This document shows, piece after piece, positions 1-8,212 of a stretch of DNA of 12,997 nucleotides. The DNA comes from a bacterium. Its GTDB lineage: Bacteria; Fidelibacterota; UBA2242. A model generated the notes under the pieces. The model saw nothing but the letters and a program-made list of their open reading frames with translations. It did not search any database and was not told the DNA's origin. Location: contig JAHIOG010000227.1 of NCBI GenBank assembly GCA_018895675.1, forward strand, positions 1 through 12,997, in the 5' to 3' direction. A program made the translations under genes and the position numbers. Position 1 is the stretch's first letter; every line of letters begins with the position of its first letter.

Positions 1-606
1 AGCGATTTTACTAATTCCGATGTTTATGGAAAAATAGATAAACCGAATTTTCTATGGGCGGCCGGCTGGTATCTGTATTCATTGTATCATCTCTATGGTA
101 TAGAAGAGAATACCTGGAATGTTTCAATGAAACCATTTCTGCCGGAAGATCAGGAAACATGTGAGTTTGATCTGGCGCTTAATGGAAAAAAACACAGGAT
201 TTCAATCAGTGGACACGGAGACTATCTTCAATCCGTTCGGAATAATGGAGATGAATGTGCATCGGTGGTATTTGTAAAGAATAATGACAATTCAAATTAT
301 CAATTTTCCTGCGGGTTACCGGAATATCCATATCTGGAATCCACGGAATCGATTGTTCTGTCTTGTGACTATGATCGCTGGAATCAACACCTTTTTATGA
401 GCTTGAAAGCATTTCCCGGACACAGGAATAAAATCAGCATAATTTCACCTGTAAAACCGGCGTCCATACGATTCAATAATCAGGTTGTGGAAGATTACGA
501 ACTTGAAAATATTGATGATATTTACAGAATCAGAATGAACGTGATTCATGACCAGGCAGAGAGTGAATTGCGGGTTAGTTTTATTAACAATCATAAAAAA
601 GGATAA
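1..606 (+). CDS. Six-hairpin glycosidase-like protein, C-terminal part (5' end outside window)
   Basis: The reading frame is open from base 1 to the TAA at 604-606, so this is the 3' end of a gene starting upstream; the first internal ATG (position 82) falls inside a conserved segment and is not a real start. The product matches the C-terminus of the next gene closely: DKPNFLWAAGWY here against DKPQFLWAGAWY there, then LYGIEENTWN against LYGVVENDWN, and LKAFPGHRNK against LKAFPGHSNK. What is visible is the end of the (alpha/alpha) barrel followed by the C-terminal beta domain. The catalytic part is off the window, so activity cannot be judged. The stop lies 6 nt before the next start, which supports one transcript. 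By analogy with the paralogue it is probably a cell-envelope enzyme acting on an oligosaccharide; this is inference. Confidence 0.85.
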   Translation, partial: SDFTNSDVYGKIDKPNFLWAAGWYLYSLYHLYGIEENTWNVSMKPFLPEDQETCEFDLALNGKKHRISISGHGDYLQSVRNNGDECASVVFVKNNDNSNYQFSCGLPEYPYLESTESIVLSCDYDRWNQHLFMSLKAFPGHRNKISIISPVKPASIRFNNQVVEDYELENIDDIYRIRMNVIHDQAESELRVSFINNHKKG

Positions 607-612
607 AATGAA

Positions 613-3141
613 ATGAGCCGGATTTTGAAATTAGTCCTAATCAATATTTTTATGTTTGCAATGATGGTGAATTGTGGGTTAAAAAAACCGGATTTACATC
701 AAAAATTAGCGGTCCAATATACAGGCGACGCCAAACTGGAAGTCGGTGGACCTTATGTGGGCGTGGAATTTCATAACAGCTGCATGATTCCGCAGCGGAT
801 CAGTTTTTTCTATCCTGTGGCAAACAGCATTGATCACAGCCGGGATTACTGGACCCGGGACAGCTCCTTTGTGGCGGAATGGTATTTGAAAATCGGTGAT
901 AATCCGGCGGTCAGCATTGGCCGGGATGCTTCGGAATTTGAGCTTACTCCATATTCAGTCGTGTTTAATCATGCCTATCGCAATTATTCAGTGAAAACTG
1001 GTTATCGGTTTTGCAAAGATAAACCGGCAATGGTGTTGAATATAACAATCACAAATGAATCCGAGAAAACAGAGGAATTTCAACTGGATACACGCTTATG
1101 GGCATCTATCCGAACCTGCCATACCTTTCGTCCGATCGAACAAGCCTGGACCGATTTGGATAGTTCAACGATTTACACCCATTTCGATGATTCCGACGCT
1201 GATTTCGCGGATGTTTTTGTAGCCAATGCCGGGGATCTGCCAACTTACCTTAATAGTCAAATCGATAACCTGTATACACCGCAGAGAGAAGACGAGCGTA
1301 AAGGGATTTCAAAGGACAAGCTGGAAAAACCGGTTTCTCAGTTTATTTATCAGAAACGGCTAAAGCCGGGCGAAACAATGAACATTGTCCAGATTATCGG
1401 TTCCTCGAAGGGTAACGAAAGCAGGTCGTTGGTTTCATATTTGAAAAATAATTACCGGGCAGAAATCACCAATTACGAGAAATATGTGATTGACAAAGCC
1501 TATACTCACAGTATCATGGCAACCGGCTGCCCCAAAACCGATCATTCTGTGGCTTATGCCAAAGCGGTCATGGTGGCAAATGCCCATTATCTCGACGGGG
1601 AGATTGTCCCGATGCCTTGTCCGGCGGAGTATAACTTTTATTTTACCCACGATGTACTGGTTACTGATCTGGCGGCGGTGAATTATGACCTGGACCGTGT
1701 TAAGCGGGATTTGGATTATATAACTCGGCACGCTAATGAAGAGAATATCATACCGCATGCCTATTACTGGAAAGACGGGAAATATGTGACGGAATATGCC
1801 AGCTCGGACAACTGGAATAATTTCTGGTTTATCATAGTGTCTGCGGCTTATTTGCGCCATAGTAACGATGTTCAGTTTCTGAGCCGTCTATATCCCTATT
1901 TAAAAATTAGTATGGAAAACGCCTTAAAAACCCTTGAAGACGATAATCTTATGTGGTCTTACCGCCCGGACTGGTGGGATATCGGTCATAATTACGGACC
2001 GCGCAGTTATATGACAATTCTGGCGATTAAAACCCTGCGGGATTACATTTTTCTTTCAACAGTGCTGGAAAAGAATCTTGACCGGGTTCAGGATTATGCG
2101 TCTCTGGCGGAAGATATGCAATCTGCTTTGATTGAGAAATTGTGGAATGACGATATGAACTATCTTGTGAATTATCACAATGACGGTTCGCTGGATGAGC
2201 ATTACTATATTGGTTCTCTACTAGCGGCACATTATGGTCTGCTTGATGGGGAAAAGCAAAACAAGCTGGTGCAAACCGCAACGTCAAAGATGGTTGATAA
2301 AAAAGTCGGCATTTACAATGCCTTTCCCATGGATTTTGAGCAATGGGGCGATTTCATGAAGTTCGTCGGCAACGAAGCCGGCGCTAAATATTATTATTTC
2401 AATGGCGGTATCTGGCCGCAGGGCAACGCCTGGTATGCAATGGCTCTGATTGCCAATGGGGAAAAAGAGACGGCTGCGGAATTTATTTCCAACACAATGT
2501 CGCTTCATGGCGTTATGGAAGGCCCGAATGGTCAACCGGCATATTATGAAGTCCGCAATGCCAACAAAGATGATTTGTCCGAATACGGAACCGTCGATAA
2601 ACCGCAATTTCTATGGGCGGGCGCCTGGTATATCAATTGCCTGTATCAACTCTATGGTGTGGTGGAAAACGATTGGAATATTGCCCTTGATCCCTTTTTG
2701 GAACATGATCAGAAGGAATGTGATTTTACTTTGTATGTTGATGGTAAACCGTTGCTGGTCAGTATTGAAGGTCAGGGAGGTGTAATAAAAGAAATTTGTT
2801 ATGATGATAAAACCATTGCATCTGCGGTCTTTCCCGAAAGTATTGCTGACATTAAAGAAGTTGATATTCAACTGGGAAAACCAAAACACCCGTATTTGTA
2901 CAGCACTGATGCAATTTTAAAATCCTGTCGGTTTAATAAAGGACGATTAACCCTGTCACTCAAGGCTTTTCCCGGGCATTCCAATAAGACAAATATTCTA
3001 TCACCAACGACACCGAAACGAATAACTTTGGATGGTGTCGGATATCAAAATTGGACAGTTATAGAACACAATGATTATAAGGAAATTCAGTTGAATTTTA
3101 TTCACCGTAATGCGGATTGTGATCTGGTACTTGAATTTTAA
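613..3141 (+). CDS. Predicted envelope lipoprotein, (alpha/alpha)6 six-hairpin glycosidase (GH63/GH94-like)
   Basis: This 842-residue protein has a hydrophobic leader (about residues 4-20) ending in M-V-N-C21, a loose lipobox with Asn before the Cys, so export and lipid anchoring are likely but not certain. Residues about 30-300 look like a beta-sandwich domain, 300-690 like an (alpha/alpha)6 toroid, and 700-842 a C-terminal beta domain. Toroid landmarks are FTHDVLVTD (344-352), RPDWWDIGH (451-459), GGIWPQGNAWY (from 598) and PAYYEVRN (from 642). D456 and E646 sit in motifs resembling the acid and base positions of GH63-type enzymes, but I could not align them. The family call rests on this architecture. 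Sugar and linkage are not readable; genes nearby (GH130, sugar ABC importer) suggest a small oligosaccharide. The ATG at 613 is preceded by an AAAAAGG-like site; an ATG at 608 runs into a stop at once. It is the tandem paralogue of the gene before it. Confidence 0.75.
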   Translation: MSRILKLVLINIFMFAMMVNCGLKKPDLHQKLAVQYTGDAKLEVGGPYVGVEFHNSCMIPQRISFFYPVANSIDHSRDYWTRDSSFVAEWYLKIGDNPAVSIGRDASEFELTPYSVVFNHAYRNYSVKTGYRFCKDKPAMVLNITITNESEKTEEFQLDTRLWASIRTCHTFRPIEQAWTDLDSSTIYTHFDDSDADFADVFVANAGDLPTYLNSQIDNLYTPQREDERKGISKDKLEKPVSQFIYQKRLKPGETMNIVQIIGSSKGNESRSLVSYLKNNYRAEITNYEKYVIDKAYTHSIMATGCPKTDHSVAYAKAVMVANAHYLDGEIVPMPCPAEYNFYFTHDVLVTDLAAVNYDLDRVKRDLDYITRHANEENIIPHAYYWKDGKYVTEYASSDNWNNFWFIIVSAAYLRHSNDVQFLSRLYPYLKISMENALKTLEDDNLMWSYRPDWWDIGHNYGPRSYMTILAIKTLRDYIFLSTVLEKNLDRVQDYASLAEDMQSALIEKLWNDDMNYLVNYHNDGSLDEHYYIGSLLAAHYGLLDGEKQNKLVQTATSKMVDKKVGIYNAFPMDFEQWGDFMKFVGNEAGAKYYYFNGGIWPQGNAWYAMALIANGEKETAAEFISNTMSLHGVMEGPNGQPAYYEVRNANKDDLSEYGTVDKPQFLWAGAWYINCLYQLYGVVENDWNIALDPFLEHDQKECDFTLYVDGKPLLVSIEGQGGVIKEICYDDKTIASAVFPESIADIKEVDIQLGKPKHPYLYSTDAILKSCRFNKGRLTLSLKAFPGHSNKTNILSPTTPKRITLDGVGYQNWTVIEHNDYKEIQLNFIHRNADCDLVLEF

Positions 3142-3166
3142 AATGGATTGGCAGAACTTCTTGTAA

Positions 3167-4510
3167 ATGAATATTAAAAACCATAAAAGAAACTTGAGAA
3201 AAATTCACATCTCTGTCATCGGTTTGTTTTGCCTGTTGTGTGTTTTCCAATTATGTGAAAAAAAACAAAACGGTGGTCAGCAAAAGGATTCGAAAATCCA
3301 CATAACGTACTGGTGTGCATCCAACCAGGATGAAATCGATCTGGCTCAATATCTGGTCGATCAATGGAATGCGGCCAATGACAGCATCAAAGTCAAAATG
3401 CAGCCTATACCTGCCAGTCAATCGTCAGAAGAGGTTCTGCTGGCGGCGATAGCAGCCGGCACAACCCCCGATATCTGTTCAAACATGTGGCCCGGAGCCA
3501 TGGATGATTTTATCGCGTCAGGAGGATTGGTTCGCCTGGATCAATTTCCCGACTTTGTGGACTGTATTTCCGAACGGGTGCCGGCAGACTTGCTGAAAAC
3601 CTTCCTGGCGCCGGATGGGCATTTTTATCAGATACCCTGGAAAACCAATCCGATCATGATTGTGTACAATAAAAATATATTTCGCGATGCCGGGGTTGAT
3701 TTTATTCCGCGAACCTATTCAGAATATATAAAAGCGGGCCGAAAAATAACCCGGGATTTGGATGGTGATGGGAACCTCGATGTCTGGCTTTCTCACCGGG
3801 ACACGAAACCGATCTGGTGGCAGCGTTTCTTTGATTATTACACCTTTTATATCGCCGCTTCAGGCGGACAGACACTCTTTGAGGGTTCTGAAATTATTTT
3901 TAATAATGAAGCCTCAGTGAAGGTTTTTGATTTTTTCCGGCAAATCTATAAGGAAGGCCTCTTTGCAAAAACGACCTTTATCGGCGATGCATTTATTCTG
4001 GGAAAACTGGCCACGCAGATCGCGGGCCCCTGGCATGTTTCCCATGTAGAGAAATTTAGACCGCCGGGTTTTGAGTATGGAATATTTCCGGTTCCGGTTC
4101 CCGATGATTATGAAGGGCCGGTATATACATTTGGAGATTTTAAGAACATTTCAATATTTGGTACAACAAAGCATCCCGAAGCAACTTACGCATTTGCCAA
4201 ATACCTTGTTACCGCTGAAGCGGACTTGAAATTGCTGGAGTTTACGTTGCAGATTCCGATTCGGAAAGATTTAACGGAAAACCCATTGTTTGAGGACTTT
4301 TTTGAGGAAAATCCAAACCTGGTTTACTTCGCAGAGCAGGCACCCTATACCCGTGGAATGGATGGAGTATCCGACTTAAAGGAAATATTTGACGCGATTT
4401 CACAGGAATATGAAGCCTGTGCGATATTTAACCGACGAGATCCGGCGCAGGCTGTTGAAAATGCTGCCAGACGGGCGAAAGTAATTATGGAATGGAACCG
4501 GTCCAGGTGA
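3167..4510 (+). CDS. Sugar ABC transporter substrate-binding lipoprotein (SBP_bac_1 / UgpB-MalE type)
   Basis: This is the solute receptor of a carbohydrate-uptake ABC system, expected outside the inner membrane and tethered to it. The 447-residue protein has a basic N-terminus, a hydrophobic stretch (about 15-29) and a Cys at 30 (V-F-Q-L-C), a non-canonical lipobox. Family features follow: ITYWCASNQDE at the start of the mature part, GTTPDICSNMWPG, YQIPWKTNPIMIVYNKNIFRDAG, and near the end the hydrophilic helices common to this family. Residues 197-205 (DLDGDGNLD) form an EF-hand-like loop that suggests bound calcium; such loops are frequent in this family. The gene lies 25 nt after the glycosidase, and its end overlaps the first permease gene, as expected for a co-translated transporter set. 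No strong Shine-Dalgarno precedes the ATG. Ligand class cannot be predicted from sequence; context points to a glycoside or polyol. Confidence 0.9.
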   Translation: MNIKNHKRNLRKIHISVIGLFCLLCVFQLCEKKQNGGQQKDSKIHITYWCASNQDEIDLAQYLVDQWNAANDSIKVKMQPIPASQSSEEVLLAAIAAGTTPDICSNMWPGAMDDFIASGGLVRLDQFPDFVDCISERVPADLLKTFLAPDGHFYQIPWKTNPIMIVYNKNIFRDAGVDFIPRTYSEYIKAGRKITRDLDGDGNLDVWLSHRDTKPIWWQRFFDYYTFYIAASGGQTLFEGSEIIFNNEASVKVFDFFRQIYKEGLFAKTTFIGDAFILGKLATQIAGPWHVSHVEKFRPPGFEYGIFPVPVPDDYEGPVYTFGDFKNISIFGTTKHPEATYAFAKYLVTAEADLKLLEFTLQIPIRKDLTENPLFEDFFEENPNLVYFAEQAPYTRGMDGVSDLKEIFDAISQEYEACAIFNRRDPAQAVENAARRAKVIMEWNRSR

Positions 4511-5382
4511 GTAGTTTAATCAAAAAGATAAAATCCAGTGAAAAATCAGGCTACCTGATGAGCATGCCCTATGTGGTCTATTTTTGCATTTTCGTGGCTT
4601 TTCCGTTAGCCTTTTCCTTTTTTCTCATCTTCCACAAATGGAATATTGTAACACCGATGGAATGGGTTGGTCTGCGGAACTTTAACCGGCTGTTTCATGA
4701 CATTCAGTTTTTCAAATCGATTCGCAACACGCTGGTCTTCCTGGCAATTCATATCCCTCTGCAGATTGCGATGGCGCTTTTTTTTGCGATGCAACTGAAT
4801 AAAAAGATAAAATTCCGGGGATTTTTCAGGGCTCTCTTTTTCCTGCCGGTTATCGTTTCCGGTGTGGTCATCACGATTCTCTGGGAACAACTGTATTCCT
4901 ATGAAACAGGCCTGCTGAATTTGATTTTAACCAGGTTCGGATTCTACCGGATTCCCTGGATTAACAGCCCCGAATGGGCCATGCCGTCAATTGCCATCAT
5001 GGCAACCTGGAAAAATGTGGGATTATATATCATCCTGTTCCTTGTTGGATTACAGGGAATTCCCAAATATCTCTATGAAGCCGCTGAAATTGATGGCGCC
5101 AAACCGATCCAACGGTTTTTTTACATTACCCTTCCGGCGTTAAATAATACGATGTTGCTCGTCGTGATTTTATCGACAATCGGTGGTTTTTCACTGTTTA
5201 TTGAACCCTTTGTGATGACCGGTGGCGGTCCGATGAACAGCACGTTATCAGCGATGCTTTATATTTATAATCAGGCCTTTTACTTTGGACATATGGGATA
5301 CGCAGCAACCCTGGGTTTCTTCTTTGCCCTTGTTATCCTCATGGTCATCCTGATACAGAAAAAAGTTGTTGAAAGAGAATAG
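4492..5382 (+). CDS. Sugar ABC transporter permease, MalF/UgpA-like
   Basis: This is one of the two inner-membrane channel subunits of the sugar importer. It has about six hydrophobic segments, beginning with a strong one near residues 22-45. The EAA loop that docks onto the ATPase is clear: YEAAEIDGAKPIQRFFYITLP starts at residue 195, with the conserved Gly at 202. Length (296 residues) is normal. Two starts are possible: ATG at 4492, overlapping the binding-protein gene by 19 nt, or an in-frame GTG at 4507 that makes a 4-nt GTGA overlap with its stop. Either gives the same membrane core, and neither has a strong ribosome-binding site, so translational coupling is likely. It pairs with the next gene as a heterodimer. 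Confidence 0.92.
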   Translation: MEPVQVSSLIKKIKSSEKSGYLMSMPYVVYFCIFVAFPLAFSFFLIFHKWNIVTPMEWVGLRNFNRLFHDIQFFKSIRNTLVFLAIHIPLQIAMALFFAMQLNKKIKFRGFFRALFFLPVIVSGVVITILWEQLYSYETGLLNLILTRFGFYRIPWINSPEWAMPSIAIMATWKNVGLYIILFLVGLQGIPKYLYEAAEIDGAKPIQRFFYITLPALNNTMLLVVILSTIGGFSLFIEPFVMTGGGPMNSTLSAMLYIYNQAFYFGHMGYAATLGFFFALVILMVILIQKKVVERE

Positions 5383-5384
5383 TT

Positions 5385-6203
5385 TTGGAAAAGAAAAGTA
5401 GGATCTGGGTCTATATCACAATGACTTTTGGCGGACTAATCTTTGCCTATCCCTTTTTGTGGATGTTGTCGGCGACATTCAAGCCCGAAATGGAAATCGC
5501 CGAAATCGGGTTGATGTCCGCCAATTTTTCCCTGGATAACTATCGGGTGGTTTTTAATAAAATCCCCATTGGTCGTGCGCTGCTGAATAGTATTTTCGTC
5601 TCTTCATGTGTGACATTTTCGGCGGTTATGTTTGGATCAATTGTCGGATACGCGCTCTCACGTCTGCGTTTTTGGGGGCGTGAACTGATTCTGGGGATTA
5701 TCCTGTTTACTATGGTCATTCCATTCCAGATTACCCTGATTCCGATGTACATTCTGATGGTAAAATTCGGATGGGTGGACACCTATCTGTCGCTGATTGT
5801 GCCGGGCATGATCAGCACGTTCGGAATTCTGCTTTTCCGCCAGTTTTTTCTGGATATTCCCCAGGATTTGATTGACGCTGCCCGGATCGATGGTTGTAGC
5901 GATCTGGCGATTCTGTTCCGGATATTTTTTCCTCTGTCCAAACCGGTCATTATTACCGTTGGAATTCTATCATTTATGGGCAGCTGGAACGATGTGCTTT
6001 GGCCGTTGATTGTCGTCCGGGTCAGGGAACTGATGACAATGCCTCAGATGGTAACACTGTTTAAAGTCGGTGGACAGGCTGAAAGCCAGATCAGTTCGCA
6101 GCTGGCCGCGGCGGCATTACTGGCAATTCCGATTGTAATTGTTTATGCATTTTTTCAGAGATATTTTATTGAAAGTATGGCAACCACGGGACTTAAAAAT
6201 TAG
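5385..6203 (+). CDS. Sugar ABC transporter permease, MalG/UgpE-like
   Basis: This is the second membrane subunit of the sugar importer, with six predicted hydrophobic segments in 272 residues, the usual size for MalG-type proteins. The EAA loop is at residues 163-180 (IDAARIDGCSDLAILFRI), followed by the typical FPLSKPVI segment. The C-terminus (FQRYFIESMATTGLKN) is a hallmark of this permease class. The chosen start is TTG at 5385, 2 nt after the previous stop, with a purine-rich AAAGAGAA site just upstream; the first in-frame ATG would remove 12 residues, including the short cytoplasmic start. The system has no ATPase gene in this window, so it presumably borrows a shared MsmX/UgpC-type ATPase encoded elsewhere, or one upstream of the window. 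Confidence 0.92.
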   Translation: MEKKSRIWVYITMTFGGLIFAYPFLWMLSATFKPEMEIAEIGLMSANFSLDNYRVVFNKIPIGRALLNSIFVSSCVTFSAVMFGSIVGYALSRLRFWGRELILGIILFTMVIPFQITLIPMYILMVKFGWVDTYLSLIVPGMISTFGILLFRQFFLDIPQDLIDAARIDGCSDLAILFRIFFPLSKPVIITVGILSFMGSWNDVLWPLIVVRVRELMTMPQMVTLFKVGGQAESQISSQLAAAALLAIPIVIVYAFFQRYFIESMATTGLKN

Positions 6204-6210
6204 GCGGCGG

Positions 6211-7224
6211 ATGCAGGCAGCACTTTTTGACGGAAAAACGCTGGAATTAACCGACTATTCGCTGCGAGAGCCGGCAGCCGATGAAGTTTTAATAAAGGTC
6301 TCTGCCTGTGGCATCTGTGGGACCGATATCAAGATACTTGCAGGGAAGTCGCACGCTTCACCGCCTGTAATCCTCGGACATGAGTTTTGTGGTGTTGTGG
6401 AAGAATGTGGGAATAATGTTCAGACTCTTGTAAAGAGTGATTTTGTCAGTGTGGATCCGAATATTTTTTGCGGACATTGTCAATACTGCCGAAAGGGAAA
6501 GGTAAATCTCTGCGAGAATCTGATAGCGTTAGGAGTTGATATCGACGGCGGATTTGCCGAATATTGCCTGGTTCCGGCAAAACAGTGTTATAAATTACCG
6601 CCTTTGATGAATCCGATTCAGGCGGCCCTGATGGAGCCCTTATCCTGTGTAATTTACGGTTTTCGATGTGCGGACATTCAACCGGGTGATTCTGTTGCAA
6701 TCGTCGGTGGTGGTGTCATCGGAATAATGATGCTGAAACTGGCCCGGCTTTCCGCGGCGCGCCAGATTATTATAGTCGAACCTGATGCCAAACGCCGGGA
6801 ATTATGCAGGGCAATAGGCGCCGATGCCGTTTTCAATCCGAATGGTAAAAATGCCGACGTAGAAATAATCAAATTCACCCGGGGTGGAGCGGAAGTCGTA
6901 ATCGAATGTGTCGGTTCCGTTGCGGCGGTTGATCAGGCATATCGACTGGTAAAAAATGGTGGAAAACTGATTATTTTCGGCGTCAGTTCTGTAGATCAGA
7001 AGTGGACGATTTCACCCTATGATATTTTTCGAAAAGATATAACAATCCGGGGTTCTTTTCTCAACCCATTCACTTTCAAGACAGCTGTAGAGCTGGTCGC
7101 TTCCGGGAAAATTAATTTTGATGATCTGGATATTCGTGCATTCCCGTTAAATGTTATTCAAGAGGCGTTTAAAAACCAGATTCAGCAGAAGAGTTTAAAG
7201 ACAGTTATTGATTTGAGTTTATGA
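6211..7224 (+). CDS. Zinc-dependent medium-chain alcohol/polyol dehydrogenase
   Basis: This cytoplasmic NAD(P)-dependent oxidoreductase of the MDR superfamily probably oxidises a polyol or sugar hydroxyl. The GroES-like domain carries the catalytic-zinc ligands C36 (in CGICGTD) and H57-E58 (GHEF), and the four-Cys structural zinc site C87, C90, C93 and C101. The Rossmann domain has VAIVGGGVIG (162-171), and the acidic E190 after the second strand suggests preference for NAD over NADP. I place the start at the ATG at 6211, giving 337 residues and a 7-nt gap from the permease stop: the protein then begins MQAALFDGKTLEL, as MDR enzymes do. A longer frame from 6139 would overlap the permease by 65 nt and add an unrelated basic leader. 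Sorbitol/threonine-type dehydrogenases are the closest in style; the exact substrate is unknown. Pairing with a fructokinase-like kinase fits a polyol-to-ketose step. Confidence 0.88.
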   Translation: MQAALFDGKTLELTDYSLREPAADEVLIKVSACGICGTDIKILAGKSHASPPVILGHEFCGVVEECGNNVQTLVKSDFVSVDPNIFCGHCQYCRKGKVNLCENLIALGVDIDGGFAEYCLVPAKQCYKLPPLMNPIQAALMEPLSCVIYGFRCADIQPGDSVAIVGGGVIGIMMLKLARLSAARQIIIVEPDAKRRELCRAIGADAVFNPNGKNADVEIIKFTRGGAEVVIECVGSVAAVDQAYRLVKNGGKLIIFGVSSVDQKWTISPYDIFRKDITIRGSFLNPFTFKTAVELVASGKINFDDLDIRAFPLNVIQEAFKNQIQQKSLKTVIDLSL

Positions 7225-8198
7225 TCTATTATGACGTTATATCCGTGGGAGAGTTATTAATCGATCTGATTTCCCAGGAACCGGGAAAGGCTCTCACTGA
7301 CAGCATAAACTTTAAAAAATGCGCCGGTGGGGCGCCTGCGAATGTCACCATCGGAATGGCAAAACTCGGGTTAAATGTTGCTTTTGCCGGGAAAGTCGGG
7401 CGGGATCCTTTCGGAAAATTCCTTCGCAATTATTTAAATGAATACTCTGTAAATACTGATTTACTGCAAGATGATCCTTTTCACAAAACCAGGTTAGCGT
7501 TTGTGAGCATTGACCAGGATGGCGACCGGTCATTTGAATTCTGGGAAAAAAGTCCGGCAGATAGCGCATTAAGTCTCCAGGATTTTTCTATAGATGGATT
7601 GAATCGTGCCAATATCGTCCATTTTGGTTCACTACCATTATGTACGCCCGATAGTCGAAAAGTATTTTTACAATTAATAAATTCTCTGGAATCGCCAAAT
7701 ACACTTTTATCATTCGATCCGAATTATCGTGAATCCTTGTGGAATACCAAAGAAGATGCCTATAACGTCTTAAAAACAGTGGCGTCTAACGTGCAAATAT
7801 TGAAAATGAGCCTGGAAGAAGCCCTTTTTCTAAGTGGGGAGAACTCACTTTCTAAAGCTGTGCCGAAATTATTTTTTAATAAAACAAAAATACTTGCAAT
7901 TACGCGGGGAAAGGATGGATGCTTTTTGAAAAATCAACATGCATCTGTTGAGGTTCCGGCTTATAAAGTTGCAGTAAAAGATTCAACCGGGTGTGGAGAT
8001 GCCTTTTTAGCCGGACTATTAACAGGAATTATTCAATCCGACAAAACACCTGAAGATTTGAACAAGGAGGAAATGTATGCCATAGGACAATTTGCCAATG
8101 GAGCCGGAGCGATCATGGTGACACGATATGGTGCCACGGATGCTCTTCCGACGAAATCAGAATTAGTTGAGTTTATAAAATCCGCAAAACATTTTTGA
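7221..8198 (+). CDS. PfkB-family carbohydrate kinase, fructokinase-like
   Basis: This cytoplasmic ATP-dependent sugar kinase of the ribokinase/PfkB family has 325 residues, a normal length. The N-terminal signature GGAPANVTIGMAKLG starts at residue 36, followed by the GKVGRDPFG segment. DPNYRESLW (166-174) is typical of fructokinases. The C-terminal signature is DSTGCGDAFLAGLL (254-267), with D260 as the expected catalytic base; the usual GAGD is GCGD here, a substitution that occurs in active members. The ATG overlaps the dehydrogenase stop in an ATGA arrangement, so the two are probably translationally coupled and work in sequence, for example polyol to ketose to ketose phosphate. Alternatives within the family, such as a 2-keto-3-deoxygluconate or tagatose kinase, cannot be excluded from sequence alone. 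Confidence 0.88.
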   Translation: MIYYDVISVGELLIDLISQEPGKALTDSINFKKCAGGAPANVTIGMAKLGLNVAFAGKVGRDPFGKFLRNYLNEYSVNTDLLQDDPFHKTRLAFVSIDQDGDRSFEFWEKSPADSALSLQDFSIDGLNRANIVHFGSLPLCTPDSRKVFLQLINSLESPNTLLSFDPNYRESLWNTKEDAYNVLKTVASNVQILKMSLEEALFLSGENSLSKAVPKLFFNKTKILAITRGKDGCFLKNQHASVEVPAYKVAVKDSTGCGDAFLAGLLTGIIQSDKTPEDLNKEEMYAIGQFANGAGAIMVTRYGATDALPTKSELVEFIKSAKHF

Positions 8199-8199
8199 C

Positions 8200-8203
8200 G
8201 AGG
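8200..8203 (+). promoter_or_regulatory. Ribosome-binding site for the GH130 gene
   Basis: A GAGG (within ACGAGGT) lies 9 nt before the ATG at 8213, right after the kinase stop. It favours the ATG at 8213 over the overlapping TTG at 8195, which it would follow rather than precede. Confidence 0.6.
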
Positions 8204-8212
8204 TATTCAGAC

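Noticed and set aside
1435..1860. 141-codon minus-strand frame inside the toroid glycosidase gene
   Set aside because: It lies within the conserved catalytic toroid on the other strand and has no domain or start context of its own.
3143..3166. Seven-residue open frame (ATG to TAA) ending exactly at the binding-protein ATG and in frame with it
   Set aside because: Very short, no ribosome-binding site, no regulatory residue pattern or hairpin; adjacent stop-start junctions occur elsewhere in this operon by simple packing.
6139..6210. Longer N-terminus for the dehydrogenase starting inside the permease gene
   Set aside because: The added residues are basic and unlike MDR proteins; the ATG at 6211 gives the normal family start.
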